Positions 28,857 through 39,125 are shown, numbered from the stretch's first letter. The stretch: DNA of 64,000 bases from Neobacillus sp. PS3-34 (GCF_030915465.1 NZ_CP133267.1:4019001-4083000); one strand, 5' to 3'. Program-made: numbers and translations. Notes: generated by a model not told the origin, from the sequence alone.

Positions 28857-29756
28857 ATGAAAAACCTAGCATTAAAAGTTTATTATAAACTTATGAATGT
28901 AAAAGACAGTTTCACAGTTCTAAATAATAAACTAGTTAAATTTATTATTAAACCTCCTTTAGTAAGGAAAACAGATGAAACATTAGATAAAATTATTAAT
29001 GATAAATGCTCCGTCAGTAGGTATGGTGATGCAGATTTTGGAATTATGTGTAAGAGGTCATTAATATATCAAACTTTTGATAATAATCTAAGATTACGAC
29101 TAAAAGAAATAATAAAATCGGATAATGAAAATCATATAGTATGCATACCTGATGTTTTTGGAAATTTGGGCAGATTCACAGATAATTCTAGATTGTATTG
29201 GATAAATTACCTAAGTTTGAATAGACATAAAATCTATCGAATGCTTGATATGAAAAAACAGTATTATGATGCGATGGTAACCAGACTTTATATTGACTAC
29301 AAGGATAAGAGTAATGCGGGAGAAAGATTTTTACTATTTAAAAAATTATGGACTAACAGAGATATTGTAATAGTAGAAGGGGAACAAAGTAGATTAGGTA
29401 TAGGCAATAATTTATTTGATACAGCTAGGTCAATAAGAAGAATATTATGCCCATCAACCAATGCATTTGCAAAATATAATGAAATATTAGCTGAAGTAAA
29501 AAAATATGATAAATCAAGTTTAATTTTGATTGCACTTGGACCAACCGCTACTGTATTAGCTTTTGACTTATCCAATATCGGGTATCAAGCTATTGATATA
29601 GGAAATATTGACATTGAATATGAATGGTTTTTGCAAAAGGCAGTAGAAAAGTTACCTATTAAAAATAAATATATAGGGGAAATCCCTAACGGTACTGAAG
29701 TCGAGGGAATTGTGGATATGAGGTACGATAACGAAATTATTGGAAGGATTGTATAA
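28857..29756 (+). CDS. GT-D fold glycosyltransferase (DUF1792-like)
   Basis: 299 residues. Features of the GT-D family include SVSRYGDADFGIM (about residue 51, with a DxD-like YGDAD), VVEGEQSRLGIGNNLFD (about 177), ALGPTATVLAFDL and the C-terminal DIGNIDIEYEWFL. GT-D enzymes are metal-independent-looking glucosyltransferases known from streptococcal adhesin glycosylation and from polysaccharide clusters. AAGGGGGA precedes ATG 28857, only 3 nt after the previous stop, so it is coupled to the GT2 gene. Confidence 0.8.
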   Translation: MKNLALKVYYKLMNVKDSFTVLNNKLVKFIIKPPLVRKTDETLDKIINDKCSVSRYGDADFGIMCKRSLIYQTFDNNLRLRLKEIIKSDNENHIVCIPDVFGNLGRFTDNSRLYWINYLSLNRHKIYRMLDMKKQYYDAMVTRLYIDYKDKSNAGERFLLFKKLWTNRDIVIVEGEQSRLGIGNNLFDTARSIRRILCPSTNAFAKYNEILAEVKKYDKSSLILIALGPTATVLAFDLSNIGYQAIDIGNIDIEYEWFLQKAVEKLPIKNKYIGEIPNGTEVEGIVDMRYDNEIIGRIV

Positions 29757-29800
29757 CGGTAATATCTTAACTGGTTAAAAAATAAATACGAGGGAGATTA

Positions 29801-31357
29801 ATGATGAGAACAAATCACTCAATTAAGAATATATATATGAGCATCTTCTCCCAGGTTGTAATTATTTTATTAGGCTTTATTGCAAGGAAAATATTTTTAG
29901 ATAATCTTGGAGCTGCTTATTTAGGCATCAATGGCTTACTAACCAATGTCTTATCTACATTAGTATTAGTTGAAGGTGGCATAGCAATAAGTATTGTATA
30001 CAATTTATATAAGCCATTAGCTGAAAAAAATGAAGAAAAGATCATTGCATTAGTTCAATTATACAAAAAAGCATATTTTGTTTTGGCCATAATTACTCTC
30101 ATAATTAGTTTAGGGATTTATCCTTTTCTCGGCAGGTTGATGAAAGAAGGGGGTAACATTCCATACCTATCAATAATTTACTTTATTTTTGTAGGAAAAA
30201 GTATGATTTCTTATTTAAATGCTCATAAATGGTCATTAATTAATGCAGACCAAAGAGGTTATATATTAACTAAAGTGAATCTTGTATTTCAGGTAGCTAT
30301 TATGATAACTAGAATCATAATTCTCGTTTACACAAAAAGTTATGTTTTTTATATGGCAATTGAGCTAATTTTGTTTATTATACAAAATATAATTAATGGA
30401 AAAATCGTTAATAAAAGATATGCGTACATTAAAACAAAGAAGAGATACTACATAGATCAAAGTACAAGAAATAACATTGTAACAAATGTAAAAGCTATGT
30501 TTCTTCATAATATAGGTGGATACTTAGTCTATGGAACCGATAATCTTCTTATTTCCTCCTTGATTAGTGTATCAACAGTAGGCCTTTACTCTAACTATAC
30601 GATGATTACTGGACAACTTACAGGATTATTAAATCCAATTCTTAGTGGTATTGGTTCAAGTGTAGGGAATTTGATGGCGACTGAAAGCAGTAATAAAATT
30701 TATTCAATTTTTAAGGTATCCTATCTATTAAATTTTTGGATATATTCTTTATGTGTCATATTTTTATTCAATATTTTAGAACCTTTTATTAGTTGGTGGC
30801 TTGGCAAGCAATACCTTCTTGACAATTTAACATTTATTTTTATTTTAATAAATTTATATCTGGATGGATCGAGAACTTCAATAGGAACATTTAAAAATAA
30901 AGCAGGGCTTTTTGTGCAAGATAAGTATATGCCTTTGCTTGAAGGATTTATAAACTTAATTTCTTCATTAGTTTTGGTAAAGCAATTTGGTTTAGCTGGA
31001 ATCTTTATCGGAACAACCATCAGTACGATTGCAACAGTTTTTTGGACTCAACCATGCATAGTATATAAGAATGTTTTCAAAATTCCTGTTTCAAAATACT
31101 TCTCAACATATTGCTTTTACTCAATTCTAACATTATTGTCTTGCTATATTTCAGCTGAAATTTGTAATATTTTTGTACCTGGGAATAGTTTGATCTCCTT
31201 AATAGAAAAGGGAATTATCTGTTTGTTTGTTCCTAATATTATTTATGTAGGAGTTTTTTATAAAACAGAAGAATTTAAATATATAAAGAATATTCTAGGT
31301 AGTATTATTTCAAGGTTAAAAATAAGGAAAGTAGTGCAACAAAATGCAAAAGGTTGA
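29801..31357 (+). CDS. Wzx-type oligosaccharide flippase
   Basis: 518-residue membrane protein with about 12-14 hydrophobic segments. The N-terminus (FSQVVIILLGFIARKIFLDNLGAAYLGINGLL) and the GTDNLLISSLISVSTVGLYSNYT segment are typical of the polysaccharide transport proteins of the MOP superfamily. It should flip undecaprenyl-linked repeat units across the membrane for the polymerase. This is the only flippase in the window, so it probably serves both the eps core and the second module (function of EpsK in B. subtilis). GAGGGAGA precedes ATG 29801. Confidence 0.9.
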   Translation: MMRTNHSIKNIYMSIFSQVVIILLGFIARKIFLDNLGAAYLGINGLLTNVLSTLVLVEGGIAISIVYNLYKPLAEKNEEKIIALVQLYKKAYFVLAIITLIISLGIYPFLGRLMKEGGNIPYLSIIYFIFVGKSMISYLNAHKWSLINADQRGYILTKVNLVFQVAIMITRIIILVYTKSYVFYMAIELILFIIQNIINGKIVNKRYAYIKTKKRYYIDQSTRNNIVTNVKAMFLHNIGGYLVYGTDNLLISSLISVSTVGLYSNYTMITGQLTGLLNPILSGIGSSVGNLMATESSNKIYSIFKVSYLLNFWIYSLCVIFLFNILEPFISWWLGKQYLLDNLTFIFILINLYLDGSRTSIGTFKNKAGLFVQDKYMPLLEGFINLISSLVLVKQFGLAGIFIGTTISTIATVFWTQPCIVYKNVFKIPVSKYFSTYCFYSILTLLSCYISAEICNIFVPGNSLISLIEKGIICLFVPNIIYVGVFYKTEEFKYIKNILGSIISRLKIRKVVQQNAKG

Positions 31358-31505
31358 AATATAAACCCAATCTAAAGGATTGATTATTAAATTTATTTTT
31401 ATCTTAAGGATGGCATGTAGGAAGCTTGATAGTACTACTGCTATTAATTCTTTTAGGATATAAAGATAATTATTTAGTTATAAGGATATTAGGGGATGAT
31501 AAAAA

Positions 31506-32674
31506 GTGTTATCAGAAAAATTAAAGACATTTAAAAAGGAATATTATCAATGGAGATATTGGAACAACATTATTAATACTATGCAGAAACACAAAAGGAA
31601 AATATTAAATAACTCAAGTAAACTACAACCATACATAAATAAGCCGGGAATAGCCTTTTCATTTGATGACAGTTTTAGAGTAGACCATTGGTATAAATAT
31701 GGAAAAGAGTTATTTGGATATTATGAAGTTAAAGTAACATTTAATATAAATGCATTTCATTTCTTTGAAGGACAAAGAGAGCATACACAGAATGAAATAG
31801 ATATGCTTATTGATTTACAATCTAACGGTCATGAAATAGCACATCATGGTTTTAAACATAAAAATGCAGCTAACTATTCCACTGAATTTGGATTAAAGAA
31901 ATGGGTTGAAGATGAAGTCGTATCACTTATAAATTGGGCAAAGAGTCAATCGCATTCTTTGACGAAAGAAAGGTTAAAACAACCAGTTTCTTTTGCACTT
32001 CCATTTTCTGAATTGAAGGAAGAAAATGTAAATGAAGTTTTTCCGAAATATTACAAAGTAATTAGAGGCGGGCTGAATAAAGATAATTTAACTCCATTCA
32101 ATCATAGTGGGTTTGCTCCCTCTATCTGTATAGACAGTGTCTATTTATCAAATGCAAAATATATTAACAAAATAATGGATATGGCAAAAAAAATGGGTTG
32201 CAATTTGATCTTTATGTGCCACTCTATTCTTCCTGAAGATGTTGCCTGGAAAGACTTCGGGTGGGAGCAGGATACGAATGGTGCGGGGTGGTGGAGAATT
32301 ACACCAAATATGATTAAAGCATTAATAGAAGAGGCAAAAAAAAAAATATGGAATTTTATACTACTGCTGAAATATCAGGAGTTGCCACTTTTATAGATCG
32401 AAATTTCGAAAGATGTGTTCGGGATAAACTTTCGAAACCTTCGTCTCAATGGATATCCATAGAGGAATTATGTTCTATTAAAGAATTAGATTTAAGTAAT
32501 AAAAACATTTCAAGTTTAGATGGATTACAATATTTCTTGAATCTTGAAAAGCTAAATTTGAGCAACAATAATATTACAGATCTTAGATTAATAGATAAAC
32601 TTCAAAATATTAAAGAAATAAATGTGACTAATAATCCCATTTGTATAAAGAGCTATAAAGAATTTATAAGTTAA
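31506..32674 (+). pseudogene. Polysaccharide deacetylase-like protein fused to leucine-rich repeats, frameshifted at an A11 run
   Basis: Two frames (31506-32396 and 32348-32674) make one protein of about 389 residues, parallel to the intact copy at 32722. Part one has the NodB-like elements SFDDSF (about 54) and HEIAHHGFKH (about 111), and CHSIL. Part two is a short LRR block (ELDLSNKNISSLDGLQ, LEKLNLSNNNITDL). The break is an 11-A run at 32336-32346; one more A gives EEAKKKNMEFYTTAEI, matching EARKNEFEFYTTAEI of the paralogue. No signal peptide is visible. The poly-A tract could also be a slippage or phase-variation site. Confidence 0.75.
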
Positions 32675-32721
32675 AAAACAAAAAAGTAATAAACGCCATT
32701 ATCGTTGGAGGAATATGGGTT

Positions 32722-33978
32722 GTGAAAAAAAAACTTGCTAGAACTCTAAAATCCTTTAAAACATCATATTATCAATGGAGATATTGGAATTCGATTTATA
32801 GATATATGGTCAAAAACATTAGAAAACAGGGCTTAACTAAAGACAAAAATTTGATACCCTACATTAATAAGCCAGGTATTGTCCTCTCATTTGATGATAG
32901 TTACAGAGTCAATGACTGGGTTAAATACGGAAAAGATTTATTTGGTTATTACGATGTGAAAGTAACTTTTAATATAAATGCGATTCATCCATTCGATAGA
33001 AACCGAGAACACACACAAAAGGAAATAGATATGCTTCTAGAATTGCAAGCGAATGGACATGAAATAGCCCATCATGGTTTCAACCATAGAAAGGCATCTG
33101 AATATTCAAATGCGAACGGTATAAACAAATGGGTTAGTGATGAGATTGAGTCTTTATTAAACTGGATGGTAGACAAATCCCACTCTAAAACAAAGGAAAG
33201 GTTTAAAAGACCTGTTTCTTTTGCTTTTCCTAATTTTTCATACATTGATGAAAATATTTTGGCTTTAATACCAAAGTTTTTTAAAATTGTTAGAGGGCAT
33301 TTGATTAAGAATAATTTGGCATCATTTAATAATACCGGAATTGTTCCATCTATTTGTATAGATGGTTTTTATTCATGTAATTTTTACTATATTAAAAAAA
33401 TTATGAAATTAACTAAAAAAACAAATATGAATTTAATTTTAACTTGTCATTCTATTTTACCAGAAAATGCAGATTGGAATGAATATGGTTGGGGGGAGGA
33501 GTCGGTAAAATCAGGAAATTGGAGAACCTCTCCTGAGACGCTTAAAACTATTATAGATGAGGCAAGGAAAAATGAGTTTGAGTTCTATACCACTGCTGAA
33601 ATCGCTGGCGTAGCTACTTTTATAGACCCAAACTTTGAAAAAACAGTTAGGGAGATAATTTCTAACCCAACTGAAAAGTGGGTTTCAATATCAAATTTAA
33701 TTCCAATTAAAGAATTAGATTTAAGTAATAAAAGCATTAGAAATTTAGATGGGATACAGTACTTCATAAATTTAGAAAAACTCAATTTAAGTAATAATGA
33801 AATAACCGACTTCAGACTGCTTCAAAAATTGCCAAAGTTAAAGAAAATAAATGTAGAAAATAATCCTCTTAAGAATAATCAGAGTGAAAATGTAAACTCT
33901 TTATTGCATATCTTATTAATAATAGGAATAAATGCAATAAAATTTACAGAGCTATCCTATTATTTGGGAGTATTATAA
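32722..33978 (+). CDS. Polysaccharide deacetylase-like protein fused to leucine-rich repeats
   Basis: 418 residues; intact tandem paralogue of the previous gene. N-terminal TSYYQWRYWNSIYRYM, then the deacetylase domain with LSFDDSY (about 54; metal-binding Asp), HEIAHHGFNH (about 112; metal-binding His pair) and LTCHSILPEN. After FEFYTTAEIAGVATFID comes an internalin-like cap (FEKTVREIISNPTEKWVSI) and about three 22-residue LRRs (ELDLSNKSIRNLDG, LEKLNLSNNEITDF). The enzyme family removes N- or O-acetyl groups from polysaccharides. There is no obvious secretion signal, so it may act inside the cell on nascent lipid-linked units; that is inference. The last 25 residues are hydrophobic and lack an LRR pattern. 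Confidence 0.78.
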   Translation: MKKKLARTLKSFKTSYYQWRYWNSIYRYMVKNIRKQGLTKDKNLIPYINKPGIVLSFDDSYRVNDWVKYGKDLFGYYDVKVTFNINAIHPFDRNREHTQKEIDMLLELQANGHEIAHHGFNHRKASEYSNANGINKWVSDEIESLLNWMVDKSHSKTKERFKRPVSFAFPNFSYIDENILALIPKFFKIVRGHLIKNNLASFNNTGIVPSICIDGFYSCNFYYIKKIMKLTKKTNMNLILTCHSILPENADWNEYGWGEESVKSGNWRTSPETLKTIIDEARKNEFEFYTTAEIAGVATFIDPNFEKTVREIISNPTEKWVSISNLIPIKELDLSNKSIRNLDGIQYFINLEKLNLSNNEITDFRLLQKLPKLKKINVENNPLKNNQSENVNSLLHILLIIGINAIKFTELSYYLGVL

Positions 33979-34054
33979 CGGGTATTATGATTTTATTAGT
34001 AATGTACTATTAGAATTGCTCTTATGAACGCTTAGCTAAAGGGGAAGATATGAA

Positions 34055-34966
34055 ATGGGAAAAAATTCTGGCGTTCCACGTACAGCTTATATTTTGCAAA
34101 TTCATAAGAATCCAAACCAAGTAAATAAGTTTATTAAGCAGATTATTTCAGAAGAAGTAGCTGATGTATTTGTTCATCTTGATAGAAAAAAATACGATCA
34201 GTTAAAAATAGAAGTTTTAAGAAGCCGAGGTGTTTATATCTTACAAGATAGCATTGATGTAAAATGGGGGGATATATCCCAAGTTGATGCAACATTACTA
34301 TTAATCAGAGAAGTCCTCGCTACAGGGAAGGATTACGATTTCATTTGTTTTAGAAGTGGGCAGGATATGTTGGTGAAAAATGGTTTTAAAGAGTTTCTAT
34401 TGAACAATAAAAATAAAATATTTATGAATGCTTATTATGTTGATAGGAAGGAACCACACGCAGCCTTTGTAAACGTTAAATGGCCATTATCGACACGGAA
34501 ATTATACATAAATTCTTTTCACCCAAATAGGGTTATCAGAAGACTGATAGCCTGTTTATACGGGTATGGTTGGAATTTGTTACCTAATAAGAACCCACTG
34601 CCAAAAAATTTTTCGATTTATAATGGATCTAATTGGTTTTGCATTCCTATAGATGTTGCAAAATATATATTAGAATTTATAAATGATAACAAGTGGTATT
34701 ATGAGACATTCAAAAATAGTTTGGTTCCCGATGAATTCTTTTTCCAAACTATTATCATGAATTCAAAATATAAATCTGAAGTCATAAATAATAATTTAAT
34801 GTATATAAAATTTGGCGAGTCACTTAAAAGCAGAAATAACCCAATTACTTTAAAAATGGAACATATTGATACTATACAGAGTTCTAATAAGTTTTTTGCT
34901 AGAAAATTTGACGAGAACGTGGATCTACCTGTAATCGAGTATTTTTCAAATTGGGTTAAAATGTGA
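34055..34966 (+). CDS. GT14 core-2/I-branching beta-1,6-N-acetylglucosaminyltransferase-like
   Basis: 303 residues. The order of motifs matches GT14: AYILQIHKNPNQVNKFI, DVFVHLDRK, VKWGDISQVDATLLLI, FICFRSGQDMLV, then NGSNWFCIPIDVAKYIL and LVPDEFFFQTII near residues 190-235. Such enzymes add branching GlcNAc or xylose residues. Linkage and donor are guesses from the family. GGGGAAGA precedes ATG 34055. Confidence 0.85.
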   Translation: MGKNSGVPRTAYILQIHKNPNQVNKFIKQIISEEVADVFVHLDRKKYDQLKIEVLRSRGVYILQDSIDVKWGDISQVDATLLLIREVLATGKDYDFICFRSGQDMLVKNGFKEFLLNNKNKIFMNAYYVDRKEPHAAFVNVKWPLSTRKLYINSFHPNRVIRRLIACLYGYGWNLLPNKNPLPKNFSIYNGSNWFCIPIDVAKYILEFINDNKWYYETFKNSLVPDEFFFQTIIMNSKYKSEVINNNLMYIKFGESLKSRNNPITLKMEHIDTIQSSNKFFARKFDENVDLPVIEYFSNWVKM

Positions 34967-35055
34967 CAGCGAAATTCATCTTGTTTGTATTTTAGTAAAA
35001 GGAGGGGAACTTTTTTAAGCTATAGGAATAATTGAATAGAGGAGGTTGCGGTAGA

Positions 35056-36270
35056 TTGAGAAAGATATTTTCAAATTTCTATAAAGCAAATGAATTGTTA
35101 GAGGGAAATGTATCAATTTATTTAGACTTAATTCGCGGGTTATCGGCTATTTTAGTAGTAATGGAACATTTGAGTTCTAGATTGTTTGTGGGGTACGGTA
35201 ATTTGGAAAATCACAACTTACTTGTTAAGTTTCTCTACCTACTAAATATTCTAGGTGGCCCTGCCGTAACTTTATTTTTTGTACTTAGTGGCTTATTCAT
35301 TTCAAGATCTGTTCTAAAAGCATTATATGAAAATAAATGGTCATGGCAAGCATATTTGATAAACCGCTTCTCAAGACTTTATGTTGTTTTAATACCTGCC
35401 TTAATACTTACGTTTATTTTGGACAATATTGCCGTTAACTACTTTGGGGACGAAGGTTATGCTAATGCTTTTAATAATCTAAAAGATTTTATAGGGAATA
35501 TTTTTTTTCTTCAAAATATATTTGTAGGAGTTTATGGTTCTAATGCACCATTATGGAGCCTAAGTTATGAATTTTGGTACTATATGTTATTTCCATTATT
35601 GTTTCTATTGTTTTTTTCTAACCAAGTAAAATTTGTTAAAATAATTTCCTTAATGATAGCAATCCTAATAATTTCAATGGCTGGAACCCGGTTGAACTCT
35701 TATTTTGTAATATGGTTAATAGGAACTTTAGTCCTTTTATTACCAAAAATAAAATTCTTAACACGGGGGTTCATCCCAATACTAGCCCTTATTTTATTAT
35801 TATTAGCTTTGCCTGTTCGACCTCTGGTGATGACTGGAAGGTTATTTACAGAGAATTGGACAGAGAATTTATTTGCTGTAGACATTTTTATAGGATTAGC
35901 TTTTGGTTTTCTAATTTATACGATGCTACACGTTGTATCCGATAAAATCAGAAACGTTGAACTTAGGTGGCTTGATAAGATATCAAAGTTGCTTGCTGGT
36001 TTTTCATTTAGCCTTTACTTAATTCACTATCCTATTGTAAATACATTATACTTCTGGGGAGCAAAGAATGGTTTTTCTGGCTTACAGCCAAACTTAATAT
36101 CAGTAATTATGGAAATAATTATTGTTATTTTTATTTGTATTATAGCATTTTTCTTCTCGAGAATAACGGAAGCACAAACTCATATAATACGCAAATTTCT
36201 TGTAACAAAAAATAGTGCCTTTATTGCTAGTTTCCGTAATAAAGTACTAAGCAAGGAAAGAGTAGGATAA
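35056..36270 (+). CDS. Acyltransferase family 3 (OafA/YrhL-like) membrane protein
   Basis: About 404 residues with around ten membrane helices. The N-terminus has the family motif LDLIRGLSAILVVMEH (catalytic-type R and H), followed by FFVLSGLFISRS and the WSLSYEFWYYMLFP segment. These proteins O-acetylate surface polysaccharides. TTG 35056 is preferred because AGAGGAGG ends about 10 nt upstream; the frame is open from 35032 but that start lies before the ribosome site. Last gene of the second module. Confidence 0.88.
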   Translation: MRKIFSNFYKANELLEGNVSIYLDLIRGLSAILVVMEHLSSRLFVGYGNLENHNLLVKFLYLLNILGGPAVTLFFVLSGLFISRSVLKALYENKWSWQAYLINRFSRLYVVLIPALILTFILDNIAVNYFGDEGYANAFNNLKDFIGNIFFLQNIFVGVYGSNAPLWSLSYEFWYYMLFPLLFLLFFSNQVKFVKIISLMIAILIISMAGTRLNSYFVIWLIGTLVLLLPKIKFLTRGFIPILALILLLLALPVRPLVMTGRLFTENWTENLFAVDIFIGLAFGFLIYTMLHVVSDKIRNVELRWLDKISKLLAGFSFSLYLIHYPIVNTLYFWGAKNGFSGLQPNLISVIMEIIIVIFICIIAFFFSRITEAQTHIIRKFLVTKNSAFIASFRNKVLSKERVG

Positions 36271-36778
36271 CAAAAGGAAGAAGCGCCGTCATTCAAAAAT
36301 AGCTGGTGGTTCATTTATAGTTAAAAATTTTGAAGTGATGTGAAGAAATAGTCCTTGATACGATATAGCAAAGCATTAATACTAGATTAGTTTAAACCTC
36401 AAAATGTGGCTAAATTCAATTAGGACAGCCTCTTTTTTACCATAAGAGCCTATCTATCGTTCATTTGGGTCTTTTATTATAACAGTACAATAATTTTCAA
36501 AGATTCCTTTATCAAAAAATATTCGTTCTTTATAAAGAACAATTATGTTAATATAAAAAACATATTATATAGTTATCAATGTTAATTAATATCTACTTTG
36601 TTCTTTTTTAAAAATGACAATTTTTTTCATTATTAATTTCATGTATCGGTCCCTTATATAATAGAACTGGTAGTTACAGCACATTTGATAATTAGGGATA
36701 TTGGAAATAGTCACTTACGTATTTTGTTTGATTAATTAATGAGTTAATTAAAATAAAAGAAATAAAGGGGGAAGATAA
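36271..36778 (+). promoter_or_regulatory. Regulatory gap between the two polysaccharide transcription units
   Basis: No gene is visible. A weak hairpin GGCT/AGCC followed by TCTTTTTT lies at about 36414-36438 and may end the upstream transcript. A perfect SinR-like palindrome is at 36525 and a half-site GTTCTTT at 36600. A TATAAT box at 36657-36662 could be the promoter of the next gene, but no good -35 box stands at the right distance. The rest is AT-rich with nothing I recognise. Confidence 0.5.
36525..36540. promoter_or_regulatory. SinR-like operator 4 (perfect palindrome)
   Basis: GTTCTTTATAAAGAAC is a perfect 16-bp palindrome and differs from the eps promoter operator at one base. It lies about 240 bp before the GtrB-like gene at 36779. 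Confidence 0.75.
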
Positions 36779-37804
36779 TTGTATTTTTTTGGAGGTAATA
36801 TACCTATACTAACTATTGTTGTACCTTGTTATAACGAAGAGTCAGTCTTAAATGAAACAACAATACGACTTACAAGAGTAATAGAAGAACTAATTATGGA
36901 TCACTCTATTTCAAAGGATAGTCAAATTCTATACGTTGATGATGGTAGTATAGATCATACATGGAATACTATAGAGGATTTGGGACATTCGTCTCCATTT
37001 GTTAAAGGTTTAAAGCTGGCACGTAACGTAGGACACCAAAATGCCTTAATAGCGGGTCTTAACATAGCTAGAAACCAGGCAGATTGTGTTGTTTCAATTG
37101 ATGCTGACCTTCAGGATGATGTTGAGGTAATTAAAGAATTTATTCAACATTATCAAAATGGTTATGATGTCGTTTATGGTGTAAGGCAGGAAAGAAAAAC
37201 GGATACTTTCTTTAAAAGGACTACAGCATTGGCATTTTATAAGTTAATGAAGGTCATGGGTGTTAACATTGTCAATAATCATGCTGACTATCGATTAATA
37301 AGTCACAGGGTCCTGAATTGTTTAGGTGAGTTCAGGGAAACTAACTTATTTTTAAGGGGAATCATTCCTTTAATAGGATTTAAATCAACTGAAGTCTATT
37401 ATGATCGGAATGAAAGGTTTGCAGGTGAATCAAAATATCCTTTAAGAAAAATGCTGGCTTTGGGGTGGGAAGGAATTACGTCTTTTAGCGTAGTACCAAT
37501 TCGTTTTGTAACTTATGCTGGTTTTGTTTTTATGTTTCTATGTTTAATCGCAAGTATATACATTTTGGGAGTTAAAACTTTAGGACATACTGCTTCAGGT
37601 TGGACATCTTTAATGCTATCGATTTGGTTTATTGGCGGAATTCAATTAATAGGACTTGGAATTGTAGGAGAATACATAGGGAAAATATATAAAGAATCGA
37701 AGGGTAGACCAAAATATATAGTTGAACTAGATAACTATTCAAATCCTAATAGAATAAATCAGGCAATAGATTCTAAAAAAAACAAAATATTGGTTAAGAT
37801 TTAA
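36779..37804 (+). CDS. GtrB/CsbB-like polyprenyl-phosphate glycosyltransferase
   Basis: 341 residues: GT2 domain with LTIVVPCYNEESVLNETTIR, VDDGSIDHT, LARNVGHQNALIAGL and SIDADLQDD (DxD), then two C-terminal membrane helices (about 240-260 and 275-300) with GIVGEYIGKIYKESKGRPKY. Such enzymes make undecaprenyl- or dolichyl-phosphate-sugar on the inner membrane face. The next gene encodes a GT-C-like protein that could use it outside. TTG 36779 follows AGGGGGAAG. An alternative reading with initiation after the in-frame GGAGGT is possible but lacks a standard start codon. Confidence 0.88.
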   Translation: MYFFGGNIPILTIVVPCYNEESVLNETTIRLTRVIEELIMDHSISKDSQILYVDDGSIDHTWNTIEDLGHSSPFVKGLKLARNVGHQNALIAGLNIARNQADCVVSIDADLQDDVEVIKEFIQHYQNGYDVVYGVRQERKTDTFFKRTTALAFYKLMKVMGVNIVNNHADYRLISHRVLNCLGEFRETNLFLRGIIPLIGFKSTEVYYDRNERFAGESKYPLRKMLALGWEGITSFSVVPIRFVTYAGFVFMFLCLIASIYILGVKTLGHTASGWTSLMLSIWFIGGIQLIGLGIVGEYIGKIYKESKGRPKYIVELDNYSNPNRINQAIDSKKNKILVKI

Positions 37805-37870
37805 TTAATTAAAAAGTAAAAACTCTTTAAAAAATTTTATCTAATATTTATTAGAAGTATTGGAGGAAGT

Positions 37871-39022
37871 ATGCATATAAATCGATCGATTATAAACAAA
37901 ATTGTAATAGCGATATATTTCATATCTATTTTTACTTTCGCGATTTATAGCTATATAAAACCTTATTATAGTTATGATCTAATCCCATATACAGCCAGTA
38001 CCATTTCTTTAGAACAGGACAACGCAGAAAAAATCCAAAGTGAGACTTATAGAATTATAAAAGATTCTGTACCGAATGAAATTTTTAAGGCTTGGACAAG
38101 TGGTGAGTTTGGAAGGAGAATGTATAAAGATTTTCAATCCTTTAACCAAACTTTGAATTTTTATAAGGTTAAACCACTCTACCTATACTTTATATACTTT
38201 TTACATAAATGTGGGATTGGGATAGTAAATGCAATTTATTTAATCTCAGCTTGTTCTTATATTGGTATTTCTGTTTTGCTATTTTTATCTATTAGGGGAC
38301 TTAGAGCTGGCTTAACGGGGACAATCATACTGACTCTTTTACTGGTATGCAGGCCATTAATGATTGCGGGAGGTAATACCCCGGATGCTTTATCAGCTTT
38401 TATTATAACGTTATCACTGTTCGTATTATTAAATAAAAGAATGAAGATACTTTCAGGGATTTTATTATTTTTTTCAATATTAATTAGACCTGATAATATT
38501 ATTTTCTCAAGTATTTTATTCCTTTATTTAGGTATAGTTTCACCGAAACAGTATCGTTTGAAACTCTATCAAACCACTAGTTTTCTTTTGATATTGGTCA
38601 TTGGCCACTTTTCAATAAACTATTTTGAACATGCTTATGGATGGAAAACTTTATTTGTAGCAGCCTTTTCAACTGATTTTAACACTAGTTTTGGGATAAA
38701 GGACTATTTGCATGTATTATTGTATAATGGCATTTATCTTTTAAATACTCATGCCATTTATTTTATTGTGATAGGTTTGTTTTCCTTAATTATTTCAAAG
38801 GTGACGTCTTCAGATCCAGTGCATAATCACCTCATTGTTATTTCAACTTTTGTTATGATAGTGTACTTTCTATTGTTTCCCAGCAAGGAAGTTGATCGCT
38901 ATTTTATAACAGAGTATGTGGTTATTCTTATGTCAACTCTTCGAAATATTTGTAGTATACAAGTTTCCGATGGGATAGAAGAAACAATAAAAATAGACCC
39001 CCAAAAATACTTCGGTCATTAA
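37871..39022 (+). CDS. Multi-pass membrane protein, probable GT-C glycosyltransferase
   Basis: 383 residues with about nine hydrophobic segments and a long first extracytoplasmic loop (about residues 33-95, containing TASTISLEQDN and ERRMYKDF-like sequence). Topology and position after a GtrB-like gene suggest the external transferase that uses the polyprenyl-phosphate sugar, as in GtrA-GtrB-GtrC or CsbB-YfhO pairs. No sequence signature proves this. ATG 37871 follows GGAGGAAG. Confidence 0.65.
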   Translation: MHINRSIINKIVIAIYFISIFTFAIYSYIKPYYSYDLIPYTASTISLEQDNAEKIQSETYRIIKDSVPNEIFKAWTSGEFGRRMYKDFQSFNQTLNFYKVKPLYLYFIYFLHKCGIGIVNAIYLISACSYIGISVLLFLSIRGLRAGLTGTIILTLLLVCRPLMIAGGNTPDALSAFIITLSLFVLLNKRMKILSGILLFFSILIRPDNIIFSSILFLYLGIVSPKQYRLKLYQTTSFLLILVIGHFSINYFEHAYGWKTLFVAAFSTDFNTSFGIKDYLHVLLYNGIYLLNTHAIYFIVIGLFSLIISKVTSSDPVHNHLIVISTFVMIVYFLLFPSKEVDRYFITEYVVILMSTLRNICSIQVSDGIEETIKIDPQKYFGH

Positions 39023-39125
39023 TTATCGATTGAAAAAATCATTACATTTGATAAAGGAAGAAATGAATTCGGTTCAAACTTTGCATAAACTAAAATCAGA
39101 GCTATCTAGTGTTTTCTGAATATGG

